A DNA stretch of 11,056 nucleotides from Christensenella sp. UBA2853 (GTDB lineage: Bacteria; Bacillota; Clostridia; Christensenellales; Aristaeellaceae), in contig DEFL01000004.1 of assembly GCA_002350845.1 (NCBI GenBank), positions 1 to 11,056 on the forward strand. The letters are read 5' to 3'. The notes beneath the pieces are model-generated. The model saw nothing but the letters and a program-made list of their open reading frames with translations. It made no database searches and was not told the origin of the DNA. Shown in pieces: positions 1 to 6,892 of this stretch; the stretch's first letter is position 1, and every line of letters begins with the position of its first letter. Both the position numbers and the translations under genes were made by a program.

Positions 1-3
1 TAC

Positions 4-29
4 AGAAGCTCGAAAGAGCTTCTTTTTTT
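4..29 (+). terminator. Intrinsic terminator of an upstream gene outside the window
   Basis: An 8-bp perfect stem (4-11 AGAAGCTC with 16-23 GAGCTTCT) closes a GAAA tetraloop and runs into seven consecutive T residues (23-29). The U-tract follows the hairpin only on the plus strand, so it ends a plus-strand transcript that comes from left of the window. Confidence 0.85.
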
Positions 30-45
30 ATTTTTCTTTCTGTTG

Positions 46-74
46 TTGACAGTTGGGTCAGGCAACCATACAAT
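46..74 (+). promoter_or_regulatory. Sigma-A-type promoter of the alpha-galactosidase gene
   Basis: TTGACA (46-51, perfect -35) is separated by exactly 17 nt from TACAAT (69-74, 5 of 6 matches to the -10 consensus). Transcription should start near 81, giving a leader of about 25 nt before the ATG at 107. I see no convincing catabolite-repressor (cre) site or other palindromic operator beside it. Confidence 0.8.
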
Positions 75-106
75 ACCTTTGCAAGCAATGGAAGGGAGAA
101 CCGTTT

Positions 107-2275
107 ATGTTTCAGTTTCTTGAAGACAAAAGGATTTTTCATCTTTACAATGATAAGGTATCTTTTGTTCTTGCTCTTTTTCCAGACAAGGAAGGACATG
201 AAGAGCTCCTGATGACATATTATGGAAAACGTCTCGATCATCCGGAGTGCACGCTGCGCACCATGCAGTGGTGGGAAGGCGCATCGTTTGATTCCCCGCG
301 TCAGATGCTGCCTTATGCCTGTCCTACAGACGGAAGGGGAGACTTCAGACCCCCGATGCTGCGTGTTTTGCAGCCGGATGGCGCAATGACCGCAGAGCTG
401 TTCTATCAGGGCTATGAGCTCGTTCAGGGAAAACCTGAGCTGCCAGGTCTGCCCTCTGTCTATACTGAGAAGAATGATGAGGCAGAAACACTGACGGTTC
501 TTCTCTGCGATCAGAAGACAAAGCTGGTGGTACGCCTGGCCTATACACTGTTTGCCAGCCTGCCTGTTGTTACGGCATCCTGCAGTCTGGTCAATCAGGG
601 AGAAGCGGATCTGGTCCTGGATCAGGCAGCAAGCGTGACGCTTTCACTCCCGGGAAGCTTTGACATGGTGCATCTCCATGGTGCATGGGCCAAGGAGCGC
701 CAGGTGGAACGGGTGCCTGCGGGCTGCATGACAAGATCAATCGGTTCTGTCCGCGGTGCTTCCGGCCATGAGCATAATCCTTTTGCTGCACTGGCGTATC
801 CGGAAACGACAGAGCATATGGGTGAATGCTGGGGCGTGAATCTTGTCTACAGTGGAGACTTTGAGATCACGGTCGATGAGAATGCATACCATACCACCCG
901 CCTGGTGGCTGGCATTCATTCCCGCCATTTCACATGGCATCTGCATCAGGGAGAATCCTTCCAGACGCCGGAAGCCGTCATGGTGTATTCAGATCAGGGA
1001 TTCAACGGCATGAGCCAGACCTATCATACCCTGTACAGAACGCGCCTGTGCCGTGGTGCATGGCGTGACCGTGAGCGTCCGATTCTGCTTAACAACTGGG
1101 AAGCAACCTATTTTGATTTCAATTCGGAAAAGATTCTCTCGATCGCGAAAGCTGCAAAGGCCATTGGCGTGGAAATGTTTGTCCTGGATGACGGCTGGTT
1201 CGGAAAGAGAAATGACGATCACTGCTCTCTGGGCGACTGGGTTGTCAATGAGGAGAAAGTGACCGGCGGCATGAAGCAGCTCAGCGCGGCGATCCATGAC
1301 CTGGGGCTCAGCTTTGGCCTGTGGGTGGAACCGGAGATGATTTCCCCGGATTCTGATCTGTATCGTGCGCATCCGGACTGGTGCCTGCATGAACCCGGCC
1401 GCATGAGGACGGAAGCCCGCACCCAGCTGATTCTGGACCTAGCCAGGAAAGATGTGCAGGACTACATCATTTCTGCGATTTCGGATGTCATTTCAAGCGG
1501 TGACATTAACTACATTAAGTGGGATATGAACCGCAACTTTGCGGAATTCGGCTCTGAAAGCCTTCATGATGGCCGCGAAGGCGAGACTTCGCACAGATAT
1601 ATGCTGGGCCTGTATCGCATTCTCCAGGAGATTACAACGCGCTTCCCTGATGTGCTGTTCGAAAGCTGCTCAGGCGGCGGTGGACGCTTTGATGCAGGCA
1701 TGCTGGCCTATATGCCTCAGACCTGGACGAGCGACGATACCGATGCCGCAGAGCGTCTTCGCATCCAGTACGGCACCAGCTTCTGCTATCCTGCCAGTGC
1801 GATGGGTGCACATGTCAGTGCGGTGCCCAACCATCAGGCTGGGCGTACAACGCCCATGAAGATGCGCTGCGAGGTCGCGCTTGGAGGAAACTTTGGTTTC
1901 GAACTGGACCTGACCAAGCAGTCAGAAGAAGACCTGGAAGAAATGCGCCGTCAGATCTGCCGCGTGAAGGAAATCCGCAATACCACAGCCAAAGGCACGT
2001 TTACACGTCTTCTGAGCCCCTATGAAGGCAATGTGGCAGCTTGGCAGTTTGCGGATGAGAAGCGCGTGGTGTTTTGCGCTTACCGCATTCTGGTACGTCC
2101 CAATGACCGTCTCCTGCCCATCCGCCTGAAGGGACTCCCGGAGGGGGCGACCTATGTGGACGAAGAAGGCAATGCCTATTCTGCCAATGATCTGATGGCG
2201 TTCGGCATTCAGCCCAAGCTGTACCCGAGAGACTACGCCTCCTGCGTTATCGTGCTCACACGCCAGTGTGACTGA
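107..2275 (+). CDS. Alpha-galactosidase, glycoside hydrolase family 36
   Basis: This enzyme should hydrolyse terminal alpha-1,6-linked galactose from melibiose, raffinose and related oligosaccharides in the cytosol; there is no signal peptide. The 722 residues are the usual length for bacterial GH36 (N-terminal beta-sandwich, central TIM barrel, C-terminal beta domain). In the barrel I see NNWEATYFD (Trp331), LDDGWFG (Asp361/362), LWVEPEM, IKWDMNRN with the nucleophile Asp473, SCSGGGGRFD (Cys521), and WTSDDTD with the acid/base Asp543. The two catalytic residues are 70 apart, as in Geobacillus AgaA (Asp478/Asp548 from memory). I start at ATG 107, behind GGGAG (94-98) with an 8-nt gap. An upstream in-frame TTG at 53 is excluded because it lies between the -35 and -10 boxes. 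The gene is alone in its unit; no transporter or LacI/AraC regulator is adjacent in view. The family call is firm; the exact substrate preference is inferred. Confidence 0.95.
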   Translation: MFQFLEDKRIFHLYNDKVSFVLALFPDKEGHEELLMTYYGKRLDHPECTLRTMQWWEGASFDSPRQMLPYACPTDGRGDFRPPMLRVLQPDGAMTAELFYQGYELVQGKPELPGLPSVYTEKNDEAETLTVLLCDQKTKLVVRLAYTLFASLPVVTASCSLVNQGEADLVLDQAASVTLSLPGSFDMVHLHGAWAKERQVERVPAGCMTRSIGSVRGASGHEHNPFAALAYPETTEHMGECWGVNLVYSGDFEITVDENAYHTTRLVAGIHSRHFTWHLHQGESFQTPEAVMVYSDQGFNGMSQTYHTLYRTRLCRGAWRDRERPILLNNWEATYFDFNSEKILSIAKAAKAIGVEMFVLDDGWFGKRNDDHCSLGDWVVNEEKVTGGMKQLSAAIHDLGLSFGLWVEPEMISPDSDLYRAHPDWCLHEPGRMRTEARTQLILDLARKDVQDYIISAISDVISSGDINYIKWDMNRNFAEFGSESLHDGREGETSHRYMLGLYRILQEITTRFPDVLFESCSGGGGRFDAGMLAYMPQTWTSDDTDAAERLRIQYGTSFCYPASAMGAHVSAVPNHQAGRTTPMKMRCEVALGGNFGFELDLTKQSEEDLEEMRRQICRVKEIRNTTAKGTFTRLLSPYEGNVAAWQFADEKRVVFCAYRILVRPNDRLLPIRLKGLPEGATYVDEEGNAYSANDLMAFGIQPKLYPRDYASCVIVLTRQCD

Positions 2276-2284
2276 TTCACAGGT

Positions 2285-2322
2285 AAAGAAAAAGAGCATT
2301 CTGCGTGATGCTCTTTTTCTTT
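2285..2322. terminator. Bidirectional terminator between alpha-galactosidase and ktrA
   Basis: A perfect 15-bp stem (2285-2299 with 2308-2322) closes an 8-nt loop. Its outer part is A-rich on one arm and T-rich on the other, so each strand reads a GC-containing core followed by a T-rich run. It lies 9 nt after the galactosidase stop and 6 nt after the ktrA stop, so it can end both converging transcripts. Confidence 0.88.
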
Positions 2323-2328
2323 GCGCCT

Positions 2329-2979
2329 TTATGCCATGTCTATGATTTCCTGAAGATCCTTTGTCTGACCGAGGAGGACAAGCACATCATTGGGAAGCAG
2401 CAGGGTATCTGCTTCAATGGCGATGATGGTCTCCGTGTTGCGCCTGAGCGCAATGACATTCACCTTGTAGCGGTTGCGGATGCGCAATTCTCCGATGGTT
2501 TTATTGCACCAGGCTTTTGGTGTACTGCGCTCTTCAATGGCGGTGTCCTCGGAGAGCATCAGATAATCACGCAGATGCGTGGAAGAAAGGCGGGCGGCCA
2601 GCTTTGCTGCGACTGCTCTTTCGGGAAGAATCACTTCGTTTGCCCCCAGACGCAGGAGGACATCCCTGTACATTTCATCGTAGGCCTTGCATATGATATG
2701 CTTCACGCCGAGCGATTTGAGATTCATGAGGGTGATCACAGAGAGTGCAAGATCGCTGCCGACCGACAGGATAACGACATCACAGCTGCTGACACCCAGC
2801 TCTTCCAGGACATCCTCTTCCTTGAAATTCGCGGTCACGGCGCGCGTGACATCATCTGCAACATCATCGACACATTTTCTGTCGCGATCGACAGCAAGGA
2901 CATCCTCACCCTGCCGGCTGAGCTGGATAGCAAGCTCCCGGCCGAAGCGGCCGAGTCCGAGAACGGCAAATGATTTCAT
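2329..2979 (-). CDS. ktrA: Ktr/Trk potassium uptake regulatory subunit (RCK protein, KtrA type)
   Basis: This is the cytosolic gating-ring subunit of a Ktr potassium transporter. It binds nucleotide and controls the membrane subunit encoded just upstream on the same strand. At 216 residues it is close to the usual 215-225 of KtrA. The N-terminal Rossmann (RCK_N) domain shows the dinucleotide loop GLGRFG (8-13) and an acidic residue at the end of the second strand (Asp31 in AVDRD). The C-terminal RCK_C domain covers about 140-216; in KtrA relatives this domain is a c-di-AMP binding site. A GAGGTG ribosome site ends 8 nt before the ATG. The gap to ktrB is only 41 nt with no terminator, so the two genes form one operon. 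TrkA_N/TrkA_C membership is clear. KtrA rather than CglK-like or another RCK protein is inferred from length and partner. Confidence 0.93.
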   Translation of the reverse strand: MKSFAVLGLGRFGRELAIQLSRQGEDVLAVDRDRKCVDDVADDVTRAVTANFKEEDVLEELGVSSCDVVILSVGSDLALSVITLMNLKSLGVKHIICKAYDEMYRDVLLRLGANEVILPERAVAAKLAARLSSTHLRDYLMLSEDTAIEERSTPKAWCNKTIGELRIRNRYKVNVIALRRNTETIIAIEADTLLLPNDVLVLLGQTKDLQEIIDMA

Positions 2980-3020
2980 AGACAGAACACCTCATATTAA
3001 GATTTGTGGTTCATCCTGCA

Positions 3021-4382
3021 TCATCCGATGAGCAGGCTGGTATCGGCATAGCGGTACCTGGGTTCAGTAGTCCGCGGATGGAGAAAACCGAGTGCGATCG
3101 TCAGGATGCCGACGCGTCCGAAATACATGTACAGACAGATCAGCAGCTTTCCAGGAAGAGACAGCCGCGAGGTTGCATTGCAGGAAAGACCGACGGTAGC
3201 AATGGCAGAGACGCATTCGTACAGGGCATCCGTCAGGGAAAGCGGGCTGGTCATGGTGAGGACCGTGGCACCAAAAACAGAGAGGAAGACCATCAGGCCG
3301 TATATACTCAGAGCATTGATGACCAGGGAAGCGGGAATGGTTCTGTGAAAAACGGTGACGGTCGGTTTGCCTGTCATCCGGCTCCTGAGGAAAAGGAGAA
3401 CGACAACGAACGTGACCGTTTTCAGACCGCCGGCAGTCGAACCGCTAGACCCTCCGATGAGCATCAGAAACATCGAAACCGATTTTCCGGCATCGGTGAG
3501 TGACTCCTGCGGAATCCCGGCAAAGCCGGCGGTGCGCAGCGTGACAGACTGAAAGAATGCTGCCAGCAGTTTCTGGGGCAGTGTCATGCTGCCGAGCGTT
3601 TTCGGGTTCTGATATTCACAGATCAGAATCAGGAGGGTGCCGGAAAGCAGCAGAGCGAGTGTTGTCAGCAGAACCAGGCGCGCATAGACGGAAAGTTTCT
3701 TCCATTTCCGAACGCGGATGGCTTCCTCCCAGACGATATACCCAAGGCCGCCGAAGACGATGAGTGCACTGAGCGGCAGGAGAACAAAGGGGTCTGTTGC
3801 ATACGTCCCAACACTGCTCCCAGGCAGACGGAAGCCCAGGATATCAAACCCGGCATTGCAGAATGCGCTGATCGAATGGAAGAGCCCGAGCCGTATTGAC
3901 ATGTCAAAAGGATACTGGAAAGAAAAACGTGCGGTGAGGAGCACCATGCCGGCGAACTGAATCACCAGGCACATCTTGAGCATCCACTTCTGCATCTTGA
4001 CAATGTCCTGCATGTCAGAGGTTCCAAAGGACTGCGCGATGAGCATCTGCTGCTTCATACCGACCTGTCCGCGGAAAAGCAGGATCAGGATACTGGCGAT
4101 GGACATGAAGCCCAGGCCGCCGATCTCAATGAGACACGCAAGGACGACCTGGCCGAACGGGCTCCACTGCGTGTAGGTGTCCACCAGGGAAAGACCTGTA
4201 ACACAGGTGGCAGATGTGGCTGTAAACAGGGCAGTGATCCAGCCGCAGGACGTCCCGTTTCGCGATGCCGCAGGGAGAAGAAGGAGCATGGTTCCCAGCA
4301 GGATAATGATCAGGAAAATCATGGAAATCAGAAGATTGGTACTCAAGCGGCCGAATCCGGCCATCCGGGGTTTCTTTTGCAA
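3021..4382 (-). CDS. ktrB: Ktr/Trk potassium uptake membrane subunit (KtrB/TrkH family)
   Basis: This is the potassium-conducting membrane subunit, which works as a dimer on a KtrA octameric ring. Four repeats of a helix-pore loop-helix unit are visible through their filter glycines: ATCVTGLS, FCNAGFD, LRTAGFAG and ATVGLSCN (Gly63, 178, 286 and 398 counted from the TTG start). The glycine-rich gating loop GGSSGSTAGGLKT (310-322) is intact. Length is about 453 residues, normal for KtrB. The longest reading starts at ATG 4413-4415, but a TATAAT box lies only 2 nt before that ATG and nothing resembling a ribosome site precedes it. TTG 4380-4382 follows AAAGGTCGTGATC (4388-4400), which matches 11 of 13 bases of the full anti-Shine-Dalgarno complement, so I chose it. 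ATG 4362-4364 is a third option. The function call is firm; the start is not. Confidence 0.93.
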   Translation of the reverse strand: MQKKPRMAGFGRLSTNLLISMIFLIIILLGTMLLLLPAASRNGTSCGWITALFTATSATCVTGLSLVDTYTQWSPFGQVVLACLIEIGGLGFMSIASILILLFRGQVGMKQQMLIAQSFGTSDMQDIVKMQKWMLKMCLVIQFAGMVLLTARFSFQYPFDMSIRLGLFHSISAFCNAGFDILGFRLPGSSVGTYATDPFVLLPLSALIVFGGLGYIVWEEAIRVRKWKKLSVYARLVLLTTLALLLSGTLLILICEYQNPKTLGSMTLPQKLLAAFFQSVTLRTAGFAGIPQESLTDAGKSVSMFLMLIGGSSGSTAGGLKTVTFVVVLLFLRSRMTGKPTVTVFHRTIPASLVINALSIYGLMVFLSVFGATVLTMTSPLSLTDALYECVSAIATVGLSCNATSRLSLPGKLLICLYMYFGRVGILTIALGFLHPRTTEPRYRYADTSLLIG

Positions 4383-4387
4383 GGGCA

Positions 4388-4400
4388 GATCACGACCTTT
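4388..4400 (-). promoter_or_regulatory. Extended ribosome binding site deciding the ktrB start
   Basis: On the minus strand AAAGGTCGTGATC matches 11 of 13 bases of AAAGGAGGTGATC, the complement of the 16S rRNA 3' end. It lies inside the longest ktrB reading frame and 5 nt before TTG 4380-4382. This favours TTG over the upstream ATG at 4413-4415. Confidence 0.5.
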
Positions 4401-4417
4401 GAGAAAAATCAGCATCT

Positions 4418-4446
4418 ATTATATCAGCTTTGGCGCACGGTGCAAA
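4418..4446 (-). promoter_or_regulatory. Probable promoter of the ktrBA operon
   Basis: On the minus strand TTTGCA (4441-4446, 4 of 6) is followed after 17 nt by a perfect TATAAT (4418-4423). Transcription would start near 4411, leaving almost no leader before the first ATG. The promoter lies just downstream of the kinase-gene hairpin. There is no room here for a c-di-AMP (ydaO) riboswitch, which precedes ktr genes in some Bacillota. Confidence 0.55.
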
Positions 4447-4452
4447 TAACAG

Positions 4453-4480
4453 GAAAATCCCCGCATCAGCGGGGATTTTC
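4453..4480 (-). terminator. Hairpin containing the histidine kinase stop codon; possible terminator
   Basis: A perfect 12-bp stem (4453-4464 with 4469-4480) has a 4-nt loop. It holds the last four kinase codons, and the TGA (4466-4468) is in the loop and first base of the arm. The GC core CCCCGC/GCGGGG is flanked by A4/T4, so on the minus strand the transcript leaves the core as ATTTTCC and later TTATTT. The T-tract is short and interrupted, so termination may be partial. Confidence 0.6.
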
Positions 4481-6100
4481 ATCGGAAATGTGTGATTTTG
4501 CAAGGGGAAGCTCAAACCAGAACGTAGTGCCTTTGTCGAGTTCACTGGAAACACCGTAAGGCACATTGTGTTCTTTCAGGATCGACTGGACAATGTTCAG
4601 CCCAAGACCTGAACCGATAATGGCCCGCTTGTGTGTTTCCTTGGTGCGGTAGTAGCGGTTCCAGATCAGGTCCAGTTCGTCAGGAGCAATCCCTTTACCG
4701 GTATCTGTGATGTCGATGTGGGCATAGCCGTCGTGAACGGACTGGCGCACCGTGACCCGCTTGTCAGGGCCGGTGTAGGTCAGCGCGTTGCCGATCAGAT
4801 TGTAGACCACCTGGCTGATGCGCATGCTGTCTGCTGTGACAAAAACGGGGGTGTCATATTCAAAGAGGATGGTGTACCCATCTTTTTCTGTCAGTTTGCC
4901 GACGCGCTTCACGGTGCTGTCCACCGCGTCCGTCAGGCAGAAATCGGAAGGATTGAGCTTCAGGCCGCTTGCCTGCATACGACTGAAATCCAGCAGTTCA
5001 TTGACCAGAGTGGAAAGCCTGGAGGTCTCATCAATGATCATCTGCATGTTCTCAGGCGTATTCTCGGAAGGCAGATCCCGCATGACTTCGGCATATCCTC
5101 CGATCATGGTCAGCGGTGTGCGCAGATCATGCGAAATGTTGGCGATCAGCTCATGCTGCAGGGCTTCGACTTTTCCGAGGTCATCGGCTGCGTGTACAAG
5201 CGTTTCATTGAGCTCAGCAATCTCGCGGTATTTATTGCTGTGCGGCGGTTTGGTGTAGTGTGCGTGGGAGAGCTCTTTGGCAGCCGTATTGGTTTCAATG
5301 ATGGGCTTGGAAACATGGCTGGTGAGCAGGAATGCGACAAGGCCTGCCAGAATGATGACCACCACGGTAATGACGCCCAGCTGAGACCGCAGAGCGGATA
5401 CCGTTGAGATCACCGGATTGATCTGTGTGTTCAGAAGCAGGGTAGCCTCTGTGCCATCGGAAAGATGCACTTTTCTCGCGTACAGAAGGCTCTGTATTTC
5501 AGACTGATCCATGAGCCGGATACGATGGTCCCGCTTGTTGTATTTCCCGTTGGAAGTCTCTGTCTGGACCGGGAGGGGAGACACATTGGGCTGGTCAGAC
5601 GGCTGAAAGGAGACTTTGGAAGGCGGCGACATGACTTCTGTGCCGGTACCGTCCACGAGAGAGCCTGCAGGGCCGGAAGGGATCGACTGCATGCGGAAGA
5701 GCTCCATGGAGGCGGTTCCGTCCTCGCTTGCTTTGTCGCACCACCAGGCCAGTGCGCGCGAGGACAGTCTGTGGATCAGACAGTTCCGGGTGCCCTCGGC
5801 TGAGAGCAGAACATTGGCATTGCTGTCCAGCAGAAGAATGCAGACGTCATAATGCTCAGCAATGATACCCGCGGATGAGGACAGATCATCGCTGTCCTGT
5901 TCCAGGTTCTGGAGGATCATCTCAGCCGCATCCTCCACCTGCCGGCTCTTAAATCCACGGTAAAAGTCATCGAGAAAGACGATCTGGAACATCCACAGCA
6001 GCAGAAGAATGAAGGCCACAAACAGCGAGAGATAGATGATGATGCGGCTGCGGATTCCCGGCGCTTTCCTGAATGTTGAGGAAGAATCAGTCTTTTTCAA
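4466..6100 (-). CDS. Membrane sensor histidine kinase (HAMP, HisKA, HATPase_c)
   Basis: This is the sensor of a two-component system; it should autophosphorylate on histidine and pass phosphate to the regulator encoded just upstream. Counted from the TTG start (544 residues): helix 1 about 19-43, extracytoplasmic sensor about 44-240, helix 2 about 241-261, HAMP about 262-310. The H-box is NISHDLRTPL with His324. The N-box is YNLIGNALTYT, the G1-box DTGKGIAPDEL, the F-like motif IWNRYYR, and the G2-box GSGLGLNIVQ. The sensor matches no fold I can name; its second half (about 138-186) is Ser/Pro/Thr-rich and looks flexible. There is no PAS domain. I start at TTG 6098-6100, which overlaps the regulator gene by 14 nt and follows GAGGAG (6113-6118) at a rather long 12 nt. 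ATG 6140-6142 would give 558 residues and a longer overlap. The signal is unknown. Confidence 0.93.
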   Translation of the reverse strand: MKKTDSSSTFRKAPGIRSRIIIYLSLFVAFILLLLWMFQIVFLDDFYRGFKSRQVEDAAEMILQNLEQDSDDLSSSAGIIAEHYDVCILLLDSNANVLLSAEGTRNCLIHRLSSRALAWWCDKASEDGTASMELFRMQSIPSGPAGSLVDGTGTEVMSPPSKVSFQPSDQPNVSPLPVQTETSNGKYNKRDHRIRLMDQSEIQSLLYARKVHLSDGTEATLLLNTQINPVISTVSALRSQLGVITVVVIILAGLVAFLLTSHVSKPIIETNTAAKELSHAHYTKPPHSNKYREIAELNETLVHAADDLGKVEALQHELIANISHDLRTPLTMIGGYAEVMRDLPSENTPENMQMIIDETSRLSTLVNELLDFSRMQASGLKLNPSDFCLTDAVDSTVKRVGKLTEKDGYTILFEYDTPVFVTADSMRISQVVYNLIGNALTYTGPDKRVTVRQSVHDGYAHIDITDTGKGIAPDELDLIWNRYYRTKETHKRAIIGSGLGLNIVQSILKEHNVPYGVSSELDKGTTFWFELPLAKSHISDENPR

Positions 6101-6764
6101 AACGATATCCCACTCCTCTGAGCGTCGTGATGCGGTTGGCATACTCGCCGAGCTCTTTTCTCAGCAGCTTGATGTGTGTATCCAGCGTGCGGTCATCGCC
6201 GTAGAAATCATAGCCCCAGACTTCAGAGAGGAGCTTTTCACGGGTCAGCGCAATGCCGCGGTTTCTGGCAAGATAGTAAAGGAGATCGTATTCCTTGGGG
6301 CTGAGATTGAGGGGAATGTCATGAATGGTGACCTGATGGGCGGTGCAGTCGATAACCATGCCCTCACCGATGCGGATCTGATCCTTCTGAGCGGTGCTTT
6401 CTGCTGCACCGGAACGCTTCAGGACAGCATTGACGCGCATGAGGAGTTCACGGGGAGAGAAGGGCTTGACGACATAATCATCCACACCCGATTCGAAGCC
6501 ATGAATCCGGTCATATTCCTCACCGCGGGCGGAGAGCATAATGACAGGGGTTGTCTTATCCTTGCGGATTTCACGGACAGCAGAAAACCCGTCGAGTTCC
6601 GGCATCATGACGTCCATGATAATCAGATCATAGCTGTGGGAGCGGCACATTTCGACCGCCTCCATGCCGTTTTCAGCCTCTTCGACTTCATATCCTTCGA
6701 ACAGGGCATATTTGCGAATCAGGTCGCGTATGCCCTTTTCATCATCCACGATCAGGAGCTTCAT
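6087..6764 (-). CDS. Two-component response regulator, OmpR/PhoB family
   Basis: A DNA-binding transcription regulator activated by the adjacent kinase. The 225 residues are typical of the family. The receiver domain (1-115) has the acidic pair Asp7/Asp8 (IVDDEKG), the phospho-acceptor Asp51 (LIIMDVMMPELDG), Ser78 (MLSAR) and Lys100 (YVVKPF). The winged-helix domain (about 130-225) has the standard SPKEYDLLYYL, LSEVWG, RTLDTHIKLLRKEL and TLRGVGYRFE motifs. I start at ATG 6762-6764 because GGAGGG (6773-6778) precedes it by 8 nt; a longer in-frame reading to 6821 lacks such a site. The stop overlaps the kinase start, which indicates translational coupling. Its targets cannot be read from sequence. 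The neighbouring ktrBA and PDZ genes are the obvious candidates by position only. Confidence 0.95.
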   Translation of the reverse strand: MKLLIVDDEKGIRDLIRKYALFEGYEVEEAENGMEAVEMCRSHSYDLIIMDVMMPELDGFSAVREIRKDKTTPVIMLSARGEEYDRIHGFESGVDDYVVKPFSPRELLMRVNAVLKRSGAAESTAQKDQIRIGEGMVIDCTAHQVTIHDIPLNLSPKEYDLLYYLARNRGIALTREKLLSEVWGYDFYGDDRTLDTHIKLLRKELGEYANRITTLRGVGYRFEKD

Positions 6765-6827
6765 TTCGCAATCCCTCCAAACAGTCCATCGACTTGCTTT
6801 TGCATCTGAAACTGTAACCAATAAGAA

Positions 6828-6856
6828 ATTTTACTAAAAAAGAGCCGGGAAATCAA
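6828..6856 (-). promoter_or_regulatory. Probable promoter of the regulator-kinase operon
   Basis: On the minus strand TTGATT (6851-6856, 4 of 6) is followed after 17 nt by TAAAAT (6828-6833, 5 of 6). Transcription would start near 6821, giving a leader of about 57 nt before ATG 6764. The -35 box overlaps the weak terminator-like hairpin after the PDZ gene. Confidence 0.45.
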
Positions 6857-6882
6857 TCTTGGTTTCCTGCCCTCGCACCGGC
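6835..6882 (-). terminator. Weak candidate terminator after the PDZ gene
   Basis: On the minus strand GGAAA (6863-6867) can pair with TTTCC (6848-6852), and GCCG (6879-6882) with CGGC (6844-6847), with an 11-nt bulge on one side. A TCTTTTTT run (6836-6843) follows. The stem is short and bulged, so this is a marginal call; read-through into the regulator gene is possible. Confidence 0.3.
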
Positions 6883-6892
6883 AGTCCTGAGA

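Noticed and set aside
2305..2973. A 222-codon open frame on the plus strand opposite ktrA
   Set aside because: It is antisense to a clear KtrA protein, its product is Cys/His/Asp-rich without any domain, and its start overlaps the bidirectional terminator.
2980..3020. Possible promoter or regulatory element in the gap between ktrB and ktrA
   Set aside because: Only 41 nt are available. They hold the ktrA ribosome site, and I see no -35/-10 pair or hairpin.
4631..5407. A 258-codon open frame opposite the histidine kinase, and a similar one at 6036-6809 opposite the response regulator
   Set aside because: The sense strand carries complete, motif-rich kinase and regulator genes; the antisense products show no family features.
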